Part shown: positions 7,656 to 17,600 of the stretch, piece by piece
Position numbering within the stretch: position 1 is the stretch's first letter
Layout: each line of letters opens with the position of its first letter
Source of the DNA: Candidatus Thalassarchaeum betae
GTDB lineage: Archaea > Thermoplasmatota > Poseidoniia > Poseidoniales > Thalassarchaeaceae
DNA length: 21,848 bases
Assembly: GCA_022448665.1 (NCBI GenBank)
Contig: JAKUUO010000023.1
Coordinates: 1 to 21,848, forward strand
Direction of reading: 5' to 3'
Notes under the pieces: generated by a model
Database searches by the model: none
Told to the model about the DNA's origin: nothing
Seen by the model: only the letters and a program-made list of their open reading frames with translations
Translations under genes and position numbers: made by a program

Positions 7656-7674
7656 CAGCCGGCTTTGCCGGCTG
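7656..7674 (+). terminator. GC-rich hairpin after the CD36-like gene
   Basis: CAGCCGGC-TTT-GCCGGCTG forms a perfect 8-bp stem with a 3-nt loop, 26 nt after the stop of the CD36-like gene. Outer bases CCCGC (7648-7652) and GCGGG (7674-7678) allow an alternative pairing. There is no T run after it, so it is not a classical intrinsic terminator; it may stabilise an mRNA end or be neutral. Nearby, GGGTTGAACCC at 7693-7703 is a perfect 5-1-5 inverted repeat, 23 nt before the next start codon. Confidence 0.35.
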
Positions 7675-7726
7675 CGGGCCCGCATGCACGAAGGGTTGAA
7701 CCCATGTCGGTAGGCAGCAACGCACG

Positions 7727-10700
7727 ATGAGTGGTCGCTCCAGACGTAGTGCAGCGACCCTCTCACTGGCCCTCCTGGTGCTGATGTCGCTGTCGCCGGT
7801 CCTGATTGGTGGGCTGAGCGAAACCAACCCTTCCAGAAGCGCCTCCAGCCGCTCCACGACCTGCTCGGGCATCTGCATCAACGAGATGATGCCTAACGCT
7901 GACGGCTCCGACCAAGGATTGTTCCCGAACGGCGAGTGGGTCGAGTTATACAACTCCGGCTCGGTCGGACTCAGTCTGGAGAACTGGACCCTCGAAGATG
8001 TCGGCGGTTGGATACACCCGCTCGATGCCGGCACCTGGGTCGGCTTCGACCAGCTCGCCACTCCCTACGTCCTTGCCGCTGGGGCCTACGCTGTGATCGC
8101 CGAGAACGAGGTCGGCACCCTGCGCCTGAACAACGCCGGAGAGACTCTCGATCTCAAGGACTCGGGAGGAGGGACTGTCCATACTGTGACCTCCGGCGAG
8201 GCTTCCAACGGAGTCTCGAAGATACCGAATCCGTCCGATGCGACAGCAGACTGGATCGACTCGGAGGAGAACACCCCCGGAGCGGAGAACTCCGAAGCTA
8301 CCGGTGGTGGTGGCGGAGATGATGACTCGACTCCTCCCTCACTGACTCGAATCATGACGATGCCATATGATGCCGAGGTCACCGGCATGTACGTAGATGC
8401 GAATGGCAACTTCTTCGTCAACGCCATGCACCCCGATGACAACTACATGGACGCCACTGTAGGCGTTGTCAAGGGCGTTGACTGGAACAACCTGCCTGAC
8501 AGCGTCCCCGAATTGGCTCTACCGGCCGACCTCGCGGAGAAGACGAGTATCAGGCTCTCCTACGGCCAGTACCAGCACCTGTTCCAGAACGGCGATGCTC
8601 TGTCCGAGGGCGGTGTCGCGGGAGGAATCTACGCTGCCGATGACGGGGACCTGCTGTTCGTGAGCGAGAAGCCGGACTTCAACGCCTTCGTACCGCTCAA
8701 CCCCCAGGGGACCAGGGGTTACCTGTACACCACATGGGAGGACCGGCCCGCCGGAATCAGCCAGATCCTGATTGAGTGGAACAGCGCGGCGAACAGCTGG
8801 GACGTCCTCGGCGGGATGATGCGTGACCTCAGCGCAATTGGCGGCGGCTGGGTGCTGTGCTTCGGGACCATGAGCCCGTGGGGCACGCCGCTGGCCTCCG
8901 AGGAGCTTTACTTCGACGACACCGAGAACTGGAACGACCCGACTTACAGTTACCACTCGGATCAGGTGGAATTGGAAGATTACCTCGGTTACTACCCCAA
9001 CCCCTACGACTACGGCTACATCGTCGAGATCAAGAATCCAGCCACAGCCTCGGGCGACCTTGTCAAGCATATGGCCATGGGTCGCTTCTCGCACGAGAAC
9101 GCGCAGGTCATGCCCGACGACAGGACAGTCTACCTCTCCGATGACGGTTATGACACGGTGCTGTTCAAGTTCGTCGCAGACACAGCCGGAGACCTCGGTG
9201 CAGGTACGCTGTACGCCGCCAAAGTCACACAGGATGACAGCAGCGACTCAGCCACCACCGGATTCGATGTGGAGTGGCTCGAAATGGCCTCCTCCAGTAA
9301 TTCCGAGATCGGGGATTGGGTGGACCAGTACGACGGGATAACCGTCTCTGACTACGCCAATGGCCAGAACTCGTACATCACCGAATCCGAGATCAACGAT
9401 TGGGCCGAGGGGCGCTTGAACGACGACCTCGATGGCGATGGGGTCATCGAGTCGGCAGCCGACGACAGAGTCGCCTTCCTCGAGTCACGCAAGGCCGCCG
9501 CAGCCATCGGAGCCAGTGACGAGTGGAACAAGATGGAGGGGGTCGTCTTCAATCCGGATGCTCCCGGCTACCTCTACCTCGCTATGTCGGACGTCCGCTA
9601 CGACATGAGTGACGGACAGGGTGACATTGACGTCTCAGAGAACCGTTGCGGCATCGTCTACAGGATGCCGGTCGAGTCAGGTTGGGGCATCAGCAGAATC
9701 GAGCCCGCCATAGTGGGAGGGCCGTACTCGAGCGGCAGCTCGCCCGACCAGTGCGATGCGAACAACCTCGCCGGGCCGGACAACCTCGCCGTGCTCGACG
9801 ACGGGCGGGTTCTCGTCGGAGAAGATACCGGCAAGCACCAGAACAACATGGTCTGGCTGTGGAAGCCCCCTGTAGAGCCCGTTGAGTGGGACGGAGAATA
9901 CACACTGAAGTTCACTCGAATCATGCCATCTGAGGTCCCGGACAGAGACAACGACTGGCTTGAAATCACCAATATAGGCAACTCGCCGGTCAGCATTGCC
10001 GGCTGGACCATAGAGCGAATCCGCTCGACTGAGCCTTGGATATCAACTGTCAATGACCTGACCATCGATGCCGGTGCATCGGTGGTACTGACCGAGAACC
10101 CCCCTAACCTGCTCGCCGACGGTGGCATAGTGGCGCTGGACGGCAACGTCGCGCTGACCAATATGCCGTGGCTTGTCGACTCTGGCAGCGCGCTGCAGCT
10201 CAAGGCGCCCGACGGGACAGTGGTAGATGCGATCGCCTTCGGTGGTGGCATCGCTGAGATCGACGGCTGGACCGGGGCTGCGATATCGGTACCGGGGGAC
10301 GGCTCCCCCGGACTGATCCTGATGCGCGGGTCTGGATGCGGGGACTACCCAGACACCGACTCGGGAGCTGACTGGGAGGAGAGGTGGATTCGAATCGGGG
10401 CCTCGACCTTCTGCGACGGCGGGCACTTCACGACAGAAGCCGATTCGACCGCCTCAGCATCCATCGGCCCCGATACTGCCTTCAACGACCTGATACAGTG
10501 GATCGGCTCCGCCGAGGATTCGATTCACCTGCACGTCTACCAGTTCATGAGCCCGGACCTCACTCACGCCCTGCTGGACGCAATAGACAGGGGCGTGAGT
10601 GTGACTCTGCTGCTGGAGGAGGGTATCCTGGACGGCAGCAGCACCGTGAACAACCAGAGAGGTCACGCCCAGAGCCTCAACGACGCCGGGGCGACGGTGC

Positions 10701-12307
10701 TCTGGATGGAAGATCCCACGCTAATCAGTTCACCCTACGCGTACATTCACAGCAAAGTGGCGGTCAGAGACGGCGAGAGCGTCTGGATCTCATCCGGCAA
10801 CTGGAAGGACACCAGCGTGCCTCCCGACGGGATCGGCAACCGTGAGTGGTCGGCGATACTGAACTCCGAGACAGCAGCCCAGCTAGTACTTTCTCGAATG
10901 GCTTGGGACGAGAACACCAACCACCTCCACATCGAGCCTCACGGCGCGCAGCACGCGCCTACCTTCGACTGGGTCTTGTACGAGCCGGTGCACGACGGTA
11001 GCACGACTGCTACTCCGACTCACCAGGGGCCGTTCGACGCCCAACTGATGACCTGCCCCGATGACTGCGTCGATGGCATTGTCGCAATGATTGACTCTGC
11101 CGAGGCCTCCATCGAGCTCTCGGTGCAGTACCTCGACCTCGACTGGTACTGGGGCTTCGGGGACAACCCTATCATCGCCGCGCTACACGAAGCGGCGCAG
11201 CGCGGCGTCAGCGTCCGACTGATGCTGAACGGCTACTACGCCGAGTGGGACGAAGAGATTCGCGACACCATCCACATGTTCAACACCGACTGGAACGCCA
11301 CCGAGGGGCTGGATGCGACTGCGCGACTGATGGCATATTCCGACAGCATCGTGAAACTCCACAACAAGGGCGCCATAATCGACGGCGAGAGCGTCCTCGT
11401 CGGCAGCATGAACTGGGGCTCGAGCGCCGCTCTGCGTAACCGCGAGATGGGCGTGCTCTTCCACCACGAGGCGCTGGCCTCCGACTACCTCGCCTCGTTC
11501 GAGGAGGACTGGAACAGACTCGATCCGACCACCGACTCGGACGGCGATCTGATGCCCGACCAGTGGGAGGAGCAGTACGGCCTGAACCGGCACTCCGCGG
11601 CCGTGCTCGGAACAGCGCTCAGCGAGCAGTCGCTGGACCCTGATGAGGACGGGCTCAACAACCTGCAGGAGTTCCAACTCGGAGGAGACCCGCTGGACAA
11701 CGACACCGATGACGACTGCATCCTCGACGGCGAGGAGGTGATTTTCGCTCAGAGCGTGATGCGCTCGCCGTCGATTGCAATGATCTCCAGTGATGTAGAC
11801 GAGGACGGCGTGCTAGATGGCGAGCAGTACGGCTGCGAGCCGGTTGACAATGGCACCGGTGTCGTCGACAATGGCACCGGTGTCGTCGACGATGGGGGCG
11901 ACGAAGGCGACGAGGGGGGTTTCCTGAATATCCGGGAGGACCCGCTGTCCAGACCCGGTGCGGAATTCCTGTTCTGGGTGATGGTGATATCGACAGTCTC
12001 CCTAGTTCTGGCAGGAGCCTCGATGTTCCTACAGCCACGGAGAGGCACCGACGAGGTGCTGGTGGATGACTCCGGGTACAGATTCGAGGATCCTGACGAA
12101 TCCAAGGCGATTCTCAAGGGGACCAGCTTCGACGAAGAGGCAGAAGACGCCCGCGCGCGCACGGAGGGGCGCGACGACGGTTCACACGGCGCCATCAGGC
12201 TCGATGGGTTCGGCTTCAAGTCGGCCACGCGCGACGAGGTCCAGTGGATGCTGGACCAGGGGCGCACGATGGAAGAGGTACGAGTCGAGCTCGGAGAGGA
12301 GGAGTGA
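7727..12307 (+). CDS. Surface LTD-PhoX-LTD-PLD-PLD fusion protein with TSP3-like repeats and membrane anchor
   Basis: The product is 1526 residues. In order: a signal peptide (1-30, with RR near the start but no clean Tat motif); a lamin-tail domain (about 49-188, starting CINEMMPNADG); a PhoX/DUF839-like domain (about 207-715) with FGTMSPWGTPLASEE near 379, resembling the family's TPWGTxLTCEE, GRFSHENA near 451, and a late AGPDNLAVLDDGRVLVGED strand; a second lamin-tail domain (about 727-890); and two phospholipase D modules with HKD motifs HSKVAVRD (H1008, K1010, D1015) and HNKGAIID (H1212, K1214, D1219). Asp-rich TSP3/EF-hand-like repeats follow (about 1270-1373), then a membrane helix (about 1413-1435) and a charged tail of about 90 residues. 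PhoX enzymes are phosphomonoesterases; PLD members are phosphodiesterases, including nucleases. The pair could release phosphate and nucleosides from DNA, RNA or phospholipid. First gene of a three-gene overlapping operon. Confidence 0.88.
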   Translation: MSGRSRRSAATLSLALLVLMSLSPVLIGGLSETNPSRSASSRSTTCSGICINEMMPNADGSDQGLFPNGEWVELYNSGSVGLSLENWTLEDVGGWIHPLDAGTWVGFDQLATPYVLAAGAYAVIAENEVGTLRLNNAGETLDLKDSGGGTVHTVTSGEASNGVSKIPNPSDATADWIDSEENTPGAENSEATGGGGGDDDSTPPSLTRIMTMPYDAEVTGMYVDANGNFFVNAMHPDDNYMDATVGVVKGVDWNNLPDSVPELALPADLAEKTSIRLSYGQYQHLFQNGDALSEGGVAGGIYAADDGDLLFVSEKPDFNAFVPLNPQGTRGYLYTTWEDRPAGISQILIEWNSAANSWDVLGGMMRDLSAIGGGWVLCFGTMSPWGTPLASEELYFDDTENWNDPTYSYHSDQVELEDYLGYYPNPYDYGYIVEIKNPATASGDLVKHMAMGRFSHENAQVMPDDRTVYLSDDGYDTVLFKFVADTAGDLGAGTLYAAKVTQDDSSDSATTGFDVEWLEMASSSNSEIGDWVDQYDGITVSDYANGQNSYITESEINDWAEGRLNDDLDGDGVIESAADDRVAFLESRKAAAAIGASDEWNKMEGVVFNPDAPGYLYLAMSDVRYDMSDGQGDIDVSENRCGIVYRMPVESGWGISRIEPAIVGGPYSSGSSPDQCDANNLAGPDNLAVLDDGRVLVGEDTGKHQNNMVWLWKPPVEPVEWDGEYTLKFTRIMPSEVPDRDNDWLEITNIGNSPVSIAGWTIERIRSTEPWISTVNDLTIDAGASVVLTENPPNLLADGGIVALDGNVALTNMPWLVDSGSALQLKAPDGTVVDAIAFGGGIAEIDGWTGAAISVPGDGSPGLILMRGSGCGDYPDTDSGADWEERWIRIGASTFCDGGHFTTEADSTASASIGPDTAFNDLIQWIGSAEDSIHLHVYQFMSPDLTHALLDAIDRGVSVTLLLEEGILDGSSTVNNQRGHAQSLNDAGATVLWMEDPTLISSPYAYIHSKVAVRDGESVWISSGNWKDTSVPPDGIGNREWSAILNSETAAQLVLSRMAWDENTNHLHIEPHGAQHAPTFDWVLYEPVHDGSTTATPTHQGPFDAQLMTCPDDCVDGIVAMIDSAEASIELSVQYLDLDWYWGFGDNPIIAALHEAAQRGVSVRLMLNGYYAEWDEEIRDTIHMFNTDWNATEGLDATARLMAYSDSIVKLHNKGAIIDGESVLVGSMNWGSSAALRNREMGVLFHHEALASDYLASFEEDWNRLDPTTDSDGDLMPDQWEEQYGLNRHSAAVLGTALSEQSLDPDEDGLNNLQEFQLGGDPLDNDTDDDCILDGEEVIFAQSVMRSPSIAMISSDVDEDGVLDGEQYGCEPVDNGTGVVDNGTGVVDDGGDEGDEGGFLNIREDPLSRPGAEFLFWVMVISTVSLVLAGASMFLQPRRGTDEVLVDDSGYRFEDPDESKAILKGTSFDEEAEDARARTEGRDDGSHGAIRLDGFGFKSATRDEVQWMLDQGRTMEEVRVELGEEE
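11846..11887 (+). repeat. Two perfect tandem copies of a 21-bp unit inside the coding region
   Basis: The unit at 11846-11866 is repeated exactly at 11867-11887 and encodes DNGTGVV twice, in the flexible linker between the calcium-binding repeats and the membrane helix. An in-frame slippage event that lengthens a stalk is the simplest explanation. Confidence 0.9.
12295..12304 (+). promoter_or_regulatory. Shine-Dalgarno for deoA inside the end of the upstream gene
   Basis: GGAGAGGAGGAG just before the TGATG junction is purine-rich and contains GGAGG. It lies in the last codons of the upstream gene, whose stop TGA (12305-12307) shares one base with the ATG of deoA (12307-12309), suggesting translational coupling. 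Confidence 0.6.
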
Positions 12308-13584
12308 TGTCCGAGGCGATTCGCGACCTCGTTAGCGGGGTCGCGAACGGCTCCCTCTCCGATGACGAAGTTATCGACTGGTTGCATGGCGTCTTCGAGG
12401 GCGGACTCTCAGAGGCCGACACCATCGCACTCACCGAAGCCATGAGGGACTCAGGCGAAGTACTCGAGTGGGGGTCTGAGATTGCGAATCTGGTTGTCGA
12501 CAAGCACTCTACCGGTGGTGTCGGCGATAAGACCTCGATCGTTCTCGCTCCCGCTCTAGCTGCATGTGGCCTGAAGGTCCCGATGATATCAGGGCGCGGA
12601 CTTGGTCACACGGGAGGGACTCTGGATAAGTTGGAGAGTATTCCGGGGCTGAGCGTCGAGCGCACGGCCGATGAGATACGTCAGCAGGTCGAGCGCATAG
12701 GGGTCGCGATGGTCGGACAGACAGACGCTCTGGTCCCTGCCGATCGCAGGATGTATGCCCTCAGGGATGTCACTGGGACTGTCGCATCCGTCCCATTGAT
12801 CACCTCCTCTATCGTCTCGAAGAAGGCTGCTGAGGGCCTGTCGGCCCTAGTCCTCGACGTCAAGTTCGGCAGGGCTGCATTCATGGTCGAGCGCGCAGAC
12901 GCGACCGGCCTAGCGCGCTCGATGGTAGATGCTGCCAATGGCATGGGAATCGCCACCAAGGCTGTGCTCACGACGATGGACCAGCCTCTGGGCTGTGCAG
13001 TAGGAAACTCGTTGGAGATCCTCGAGAGCGTCGAGACGCTGTGCGGCAACGGCCCGGAGGACCTCGAGGAGCTGGTTTGCGTACAAGGTGGGCTGTTGCT
13101 AGAGGCCACAGGGCTGGCAGAGGACATGCAGACAGGAGCACTGATGATCCACGACAGCCTGCAAGACGGTTCGGCCTTCGAGCGTTTTTGCGAGATGGTC
13201 GAGGCGCAAGGGGGCGCGACTTCGATTTTCGACAGCGATGCCTCGCTGATGAGAGGACTGGGGCTGATGGATCCTGGGCTGCTGACCACCGAGCTGTGTG
13301 CAAGCGCGAACGGTTGGGTCGAAGACATCGATGCGATGGCTTTAGCCGAGGTCTGCCTCGAGATGGGAGCCGGGCGCGAGCAACTGGACGATGAGATAGA
13401 CCGCGCGGTCGGTGCTATCCTCGAGGTCCAAGTTGGAGATCGGCTGGAGGAGGGCGAGCCGTGGGTCGTCCTGTATCACCGCGACGAGATTCCCCGAGCG
13501 AGGCTGGAGGGGCTCTTGGGCGCAATCACCCTATCCGATGAAGAAGTGGGGGCGGTATCGCGAATCACGGAGGCAATCGAATGA
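12307..13584 (+). CDS. deoA: Pyrimidine-nucleoside (thymidine) phosphorylase
   Basis: The product is 425 residues, the usual length for bacterial thymidine or pyrimidine-nucleoside phosphorylases. It catalyses phosphorolysis of thymidine, deoxyuridine or uridine to the free base and (deoxy)ribose 1-phosphate in the cytoplasm. The phosphate-binding motif KHSTGGVGDKTS lies near residue 66, and the family signature SGRGLGHTGGTLDKLE at about 95-110. Alpha/beta domain landmarks SIVSKKAAEGLSALVLDVKF follow near 175. It lacks the extra N-terminal domain of about 80 residues found in archaeal AMP phosphorylases (about 500 residues), so a nucleoside rather than AMP is the likely substrate. ATG 12307 is chosen because it overlaps the previous stop and has a Shine-Dalgarno; an in-frame start upstream would run deep into the preceding gene. 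The gene overlaps the next one by ATGA. Confidence 0.93.
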   Translation: MSEAIRDLVSGVANGSLSDDEVIDWLHGVFEGGLSEADTIALTEAMRDSGEVLEWGSEIANLVVDKHSTGGVGDKTSIVLAPALAACGLKVPMISGRGLGHTGGTLDKLESIPGLSVERTADEIRQQVERIGVAMVGQTDALVPADRRMYALRDVTGTVASVPLITSSIVSKKAAEGLSALVLDVKFGRAAFMVERADATGLARSMVDAANGMGIATKAVLTTMDQPLGCAVGNSLEILESVETLCGNGPEDLEELVCVQGGLLLEATGLAEDMQTGALMIHDSLQDGSAFERFCEMVEAQGGATSIFDSDASLMRGLGLMDPGLLTTELCASANGWVEDIDAMALAEVCLEMGAGREQLDDEIDRAVGAILEVQVGDRLEEGEPWVVLYHRDEIPRARLEGLLGAITLSDEEVGAVSRITEAIE

Positions 13585-14651
13585 GGCTGAGTCACATCGA
13601 CCGCATGCGGGCGATAGCCGTGCTGTGCATGGTCGAGGTTCACACCGCCGCGATCATACCTCCCGAGGGAGTCACAGTAGGCCACCCCGCGGCCTTCGTC
13701 GCCGCCGCCTTCGGCGGCATGGCCGCACCGATGTTCGTCGCCATCTCAGGGTGGGGGATCCACATGAGCGCTACCCGCAGGGCGGCGGACCCCGAACATG
13801 ACGCGGGGCGGTGGCTCAGTTGGCTGCTGCCACGGGTGCTCCTGCTGAGCCTGTGCCAACTGCTGGTCAACCTGCTGCTGAACGCAGACCGAGGGGGCCG
13901 CTTCGAGTGGCACACGCCCGGCGTTCTGACGCTGCTCGCAATCGCCGCCCTGCTCGCGCCGGTCCTGATCCGGCTATCCATGCGTGGGCGAGGGGTGCTG
14001 ATGCTGCTGATGGTGGCGGCCCCGCTGGCAATCGGGGACGCGGTCGGACCCGACTGGTCGTGGTGGGAGCGTGTCGACTCGCAAGGCACCTCGGAGTGGC
14101 TGGCCCGACTCCTTTGGAATGGCACCTATCCTGCCGTGCCGTGGCTGGGGTACGTCCTGCTAGGGTCCATCATACACGACTTGGCAGACCAACCGAGTGC
14201 GCGAGAGAGGAACATCGCCATCGGACTGGCAGCGACCACTGTCACCATGTTCATCGCAGTACTCGAGGACATCGACTGGGCGCTTACTTCCGGGGACGCG
14301 GTCCTGACCTTCTTCCCCGCTAACACGCCCTTCCTAATCGTCTCCGGTACGTTCGTGCTGCTCGCCCACAGGCTGCTCGAGGGTGCTGAGTCGAGCGGCG
14401 GCGGGCCCGCCCTCGGCGACAGGCTGGCCGCTCTGGAGCCAGCCGGTCGGATTACGCTGACTATCTATGTGGCCCACTTCGCGGTGCTCGGGGCAGTGGC
14501 ATCGATGATGGAGGGGGAGCCGCGACTCGGGCTGGTCACCGCGTTCGCTCTGACCATCGCCCACACACTGGTGTGGATACCGCTGGCGATCTGGCACCAG
14601 CGCCACATACCCGACCTGTCATTCGAGGCGCTGTTGAGCAGAATCAGTTAG
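13581..14651 (+). CDS. Multipass acyltransferase-3 / HGSNAT (DUF1624)-like protein
   Basis: The product is 356 residues with about nine or ten hydrophobic segments. The N-terminus HIDRMRAIAVLCMVEVHT has the R-x-I-A-V-L-x5-H pattern (R10, H21) of membrane O-acyltransferase-3 and related DUF1624/DUF418 proteins, in which the His is thought to take part in acyl transfer. The later YPAVPWLGYVLLGSIIH (about residues 185-201) and LTIYVAHFAVL (about 294) match landmarks of the heparan-alpha-glucosaminide N-acetyltransferase-like branch. The likely role is acylation of a surface sugar or lipid headgroup using a cytoplasmic acyl donor; the acceptor is unknown. It starts at an ATGA overlap with deoA, so it is part of the same operon, although no functional link to nucleoside breakdown is obvious. 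Its 3' end overlaps the convergent M60 lipoprotein gene by 8 bp. Confidence 0.75.
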   Translation: MRLSHIDRMRAIAVLCMVEVHTAAIIPPEGVTVGHPAAFVAAAFGGMAAPMFVAISGWGIHMSATRRAADPEHDAGRWLSWLLPRVLLLSLCQLLVNLLLNADRGGRFEWHTPGVLTLLAIAALLAPVLIRLSMRGRGVLMLLMVAAPLAIGDAVGPDWSWWERVDSQGTSEWLARLLWNGTYPAVPWLGYVLLGSIIHDLADQPSARERNIAIGLAATTVTMFIAVLEDIDWALTSGDAVLTFFPANTPFLIVSGTFVLLAHRLLEGAESSGGGPALGDRLAALEPAGRITLTIYVAHFAVLGAVASMMEGEPRLGLVTAFALTIAHTLVWIPLAIWHQRHIPDLSFEALLSRIS

Positions 14652-17600
14652 GCGTCACGGATATCGGGCCGAACCAGACCTCGGCTTCCTCGTTCGAGGC
14701 CATGATGCGGACGTAGTGAGTGCCGTCGCCGGTGAAGGTGATGTTGGCCGAGCCCGGGCCGACCTCAGGCGTGCCGGACGAGACGCTGTACGGCCAGAGC
14801 TGGCTGTTGTTGCCCATGTCGGTCTGCCCGTAGTAGACCGTCAGGGTGGTGTTGGTGCCATTGTCATAGACGTCCCAGACCACCTGAGCTGCGCTGCTGT
14901 TGAGGTTTGTCGAGGTGAGGTTGCGCAGTATGGCATCGTAGACGAAGAAGTCGCCACGAAGTGGGTCATCGACCCACACGGGCAGGTGGTCCAGTGCGTC
15001 GTAGGTGGCCTGGGTCAGCGGGAAACCCCACGCTGAGTGGTAAGGTGCGAGGTTGTAGCCGGTGGCGTTTGACAGGTGCATCACCCACGCGTTGAACTCC
15101 TCTGTGCCACCACTGGGAACTTCGGCCGCTGGAAGCGTGTAATAAACGCTCAATGCCTCGGTTATCGGACCCCAACCCCACTCCTCCTTCACAACGAGGA
15201 ACGTGTCCAAGGCCACCCAGGTGGACCAGTTCGATATGTTCGAGCCATCCTCAAAATATGCTCGTTGAGGATTCGCTGGGCGCAGGTTGGGCGGGTTGAC
15301 GAGTTGCTCCATCAGGTAGACACTGGCGAAGTTGCAGCCTGTCTCGGTAGTACCCGGAAGGGTGGAAGGCATCCACTGGTGGTTGTGCCCGAGCTCGTGG
15401 AACATCCCCCAGTCTCCGTTCTCGCTCATGTACGAGACGTTGACCACTCCTGCTACACTCAGATCGTGCGCCATGAACGGGTAGCCGGAGTGCATCCATC
15501 CCGCGGATATCTGGGCATCGAAGACAGCCCTCTCGACCCTTGGCCACGGAAGATAGCCGTAAATCTCGTGCTCCATCCCAAGCGCTTGATCCCACCAGTC
15601 CATCAGATCCTGGGGGTTGTCGAGATCCCTGATCTCATGGCTCGGGACTGTGAGGATGAACTGGCTGCTGCCTATCTCGGCCCATGGGGCAGGGTCGTGC
15701 CGAAACTGCTGCTGCCACTGGAATATGTCGGTCTCGCCGTGGATGTACCTCGGAGCCTTGACGACGTTCGAGACGGTCACATCAAAATCGCCGAGCGTCG
15801 AGCCGGCTTGGATTCCGATGTATATCGGCCCCCCGAAGGCGTTGCCTACCTCCATCGTGGCGCTGTCGATGTACCACCAACGAGCGATTTGAGGATGCCT
15901 GTGCAACTGGGTCTTGCCCCACAGGCTGTCGCTATGAGCGCCGACTAACACATATGTTCCTGAGTCTATGATTTCGGAAGGAACCGTTACCGTGACCACC
16001 TCGCCCGGAGCGGCATACAGACCGGTCGTCATGCGCAAATGTGAGCGCGCTCCCGAGTAGCCGAAATTGCCGGGAAGGCCGCTCTGGTTACCATCGATGG
16101 AAAAGGTTCGAGTGATTCGGGTGGCATTCGACGGCACCTCACCCGGGAACTCGACGTGACTGGGGTGTGCAGGCAACTCGTTCGCAGGGAGGTTCTGAGT
16201 CAGAGAGGCCTCGACCCTCAACAGAGTGTCCGCCACTGGGTCTTCCCCTAAGTTGTGGCCGACATTCTGCCAGAGGGTGCCGTACTGGATTACCGTCCAG
16301 CCAGTGGCGTTGACGACCTCGCGCAGTGGGCTCCAGAAGCCGTGGAAGTCCAAAGCCACGACGCCAGTGCATGTCGAGAGGGTCGCATCTGCTATTGCCG
16401 CATCATCCGCCGATAGGGTCTGATTGTCCATCCGGTCGGACCGAATCGCATCGATTGCGGCCTGCGGCCGGGTCAGCTCGTGCGGCACCACCCTGAAGTC
16501 GATCGTGTTGTACCCCCAAGCATGGGAGACGAACAGCCCTGTCGTCTTGGCGATCTTGTTGCCCGGGTAGTTGTGGGACACATCGCTGTTCGAGTATGAC
16601 CAGTACCAAGCGTGGCCGCCCATCACCAGGCCACCACCGTTGAGCATGAAGTCGATGAGGTTCTGGTTGTCGGCATCGTCGTGGCCGTTCCAGAACTCGT
16701 CGAGAAGGCAATCTATACCGGACAGATTGTCAGGGGTGACGGAGAGATGTACGGTGTGCCCCTCGCCCTGCAACTCATCCTCGAAGTCGTCGAAACCGGC
16801 CCCGTAGGCCAGCCCCACGTCGGCGTTCGTGCCGCAGACCCACTCGACCGCTTGGAGGGAGAAGGCCGTCTCTTTCGGCCCAGCACCGTCGACCCAACTC
16901 TCGTGGCCGTAGCCGAGCATCTTGCCGCGACCGACATGACTTGCTGAAATCACAGGGATAGTTGAGCCGTATCCCTCTTCTGTGAACCCTATCGGGAACG
17001 CCCACTCGCCTATCGGCAGGATGGGCGAGGGCCAGCCACCCCAGTTCGTGTTGCCCATTCCCCGGCGCAGGTCATCCTGGTCTGCTGTCAGATCATGTAC
17101 TGCTATCCAGAGGTTGAGTCCGACTGCACCGCCGGTGTTGTTGGCCCATATTGTGTATTGCGTCCAATCAGCACGCTCATCGGGAGTTCCCTCGATGGTG
17201 CCGTTTGAAAGAAGTGTGAGCCCGGACGGCAATGGGGGGCTGACCTCCCATGTCTCGATATCGGGGCCATCGTTGGTGGCGGGGATGAGGATGCTCTCGT
17301 TGGCCTTGAATGCGAACTCGGTGCCCAACCATGAAATGGCATCTGGTGGTAGACTGGTCACCCTAATCTGGATGAGAGTAGAGGTGGTGCCGCCCGAGTT
17401 ATTGGCCCAGATTCGGTGGTATGTCCATGGTTGCAAGAGGGTGGCAGACCCACTGATTGCGCCTGTGGTGAAATTGAACGAGAATCCGAATGGGAGAGTG
17501 GGGTCAATCTCCCAGTAGTCCGGCGAGCCCCCCTCCCAAGTGGGTGTGACTTCCTCAATGGCGTCCCCCTCCCTGAGGTCGAACTGATAGGGCTCGTAAT

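Noticed and set aside
12307..13584. Archaeal AMP phosphorylase
   Set aside because: The protein lacks the additional N-terminal domain and is about 80 residues too short.
15076..15948. Rightward open frame of 290 codons opposite the M60 domain
   Set aside because: It lies exactly across the HELGH region of a strongly supported gene and its composition is irregular.
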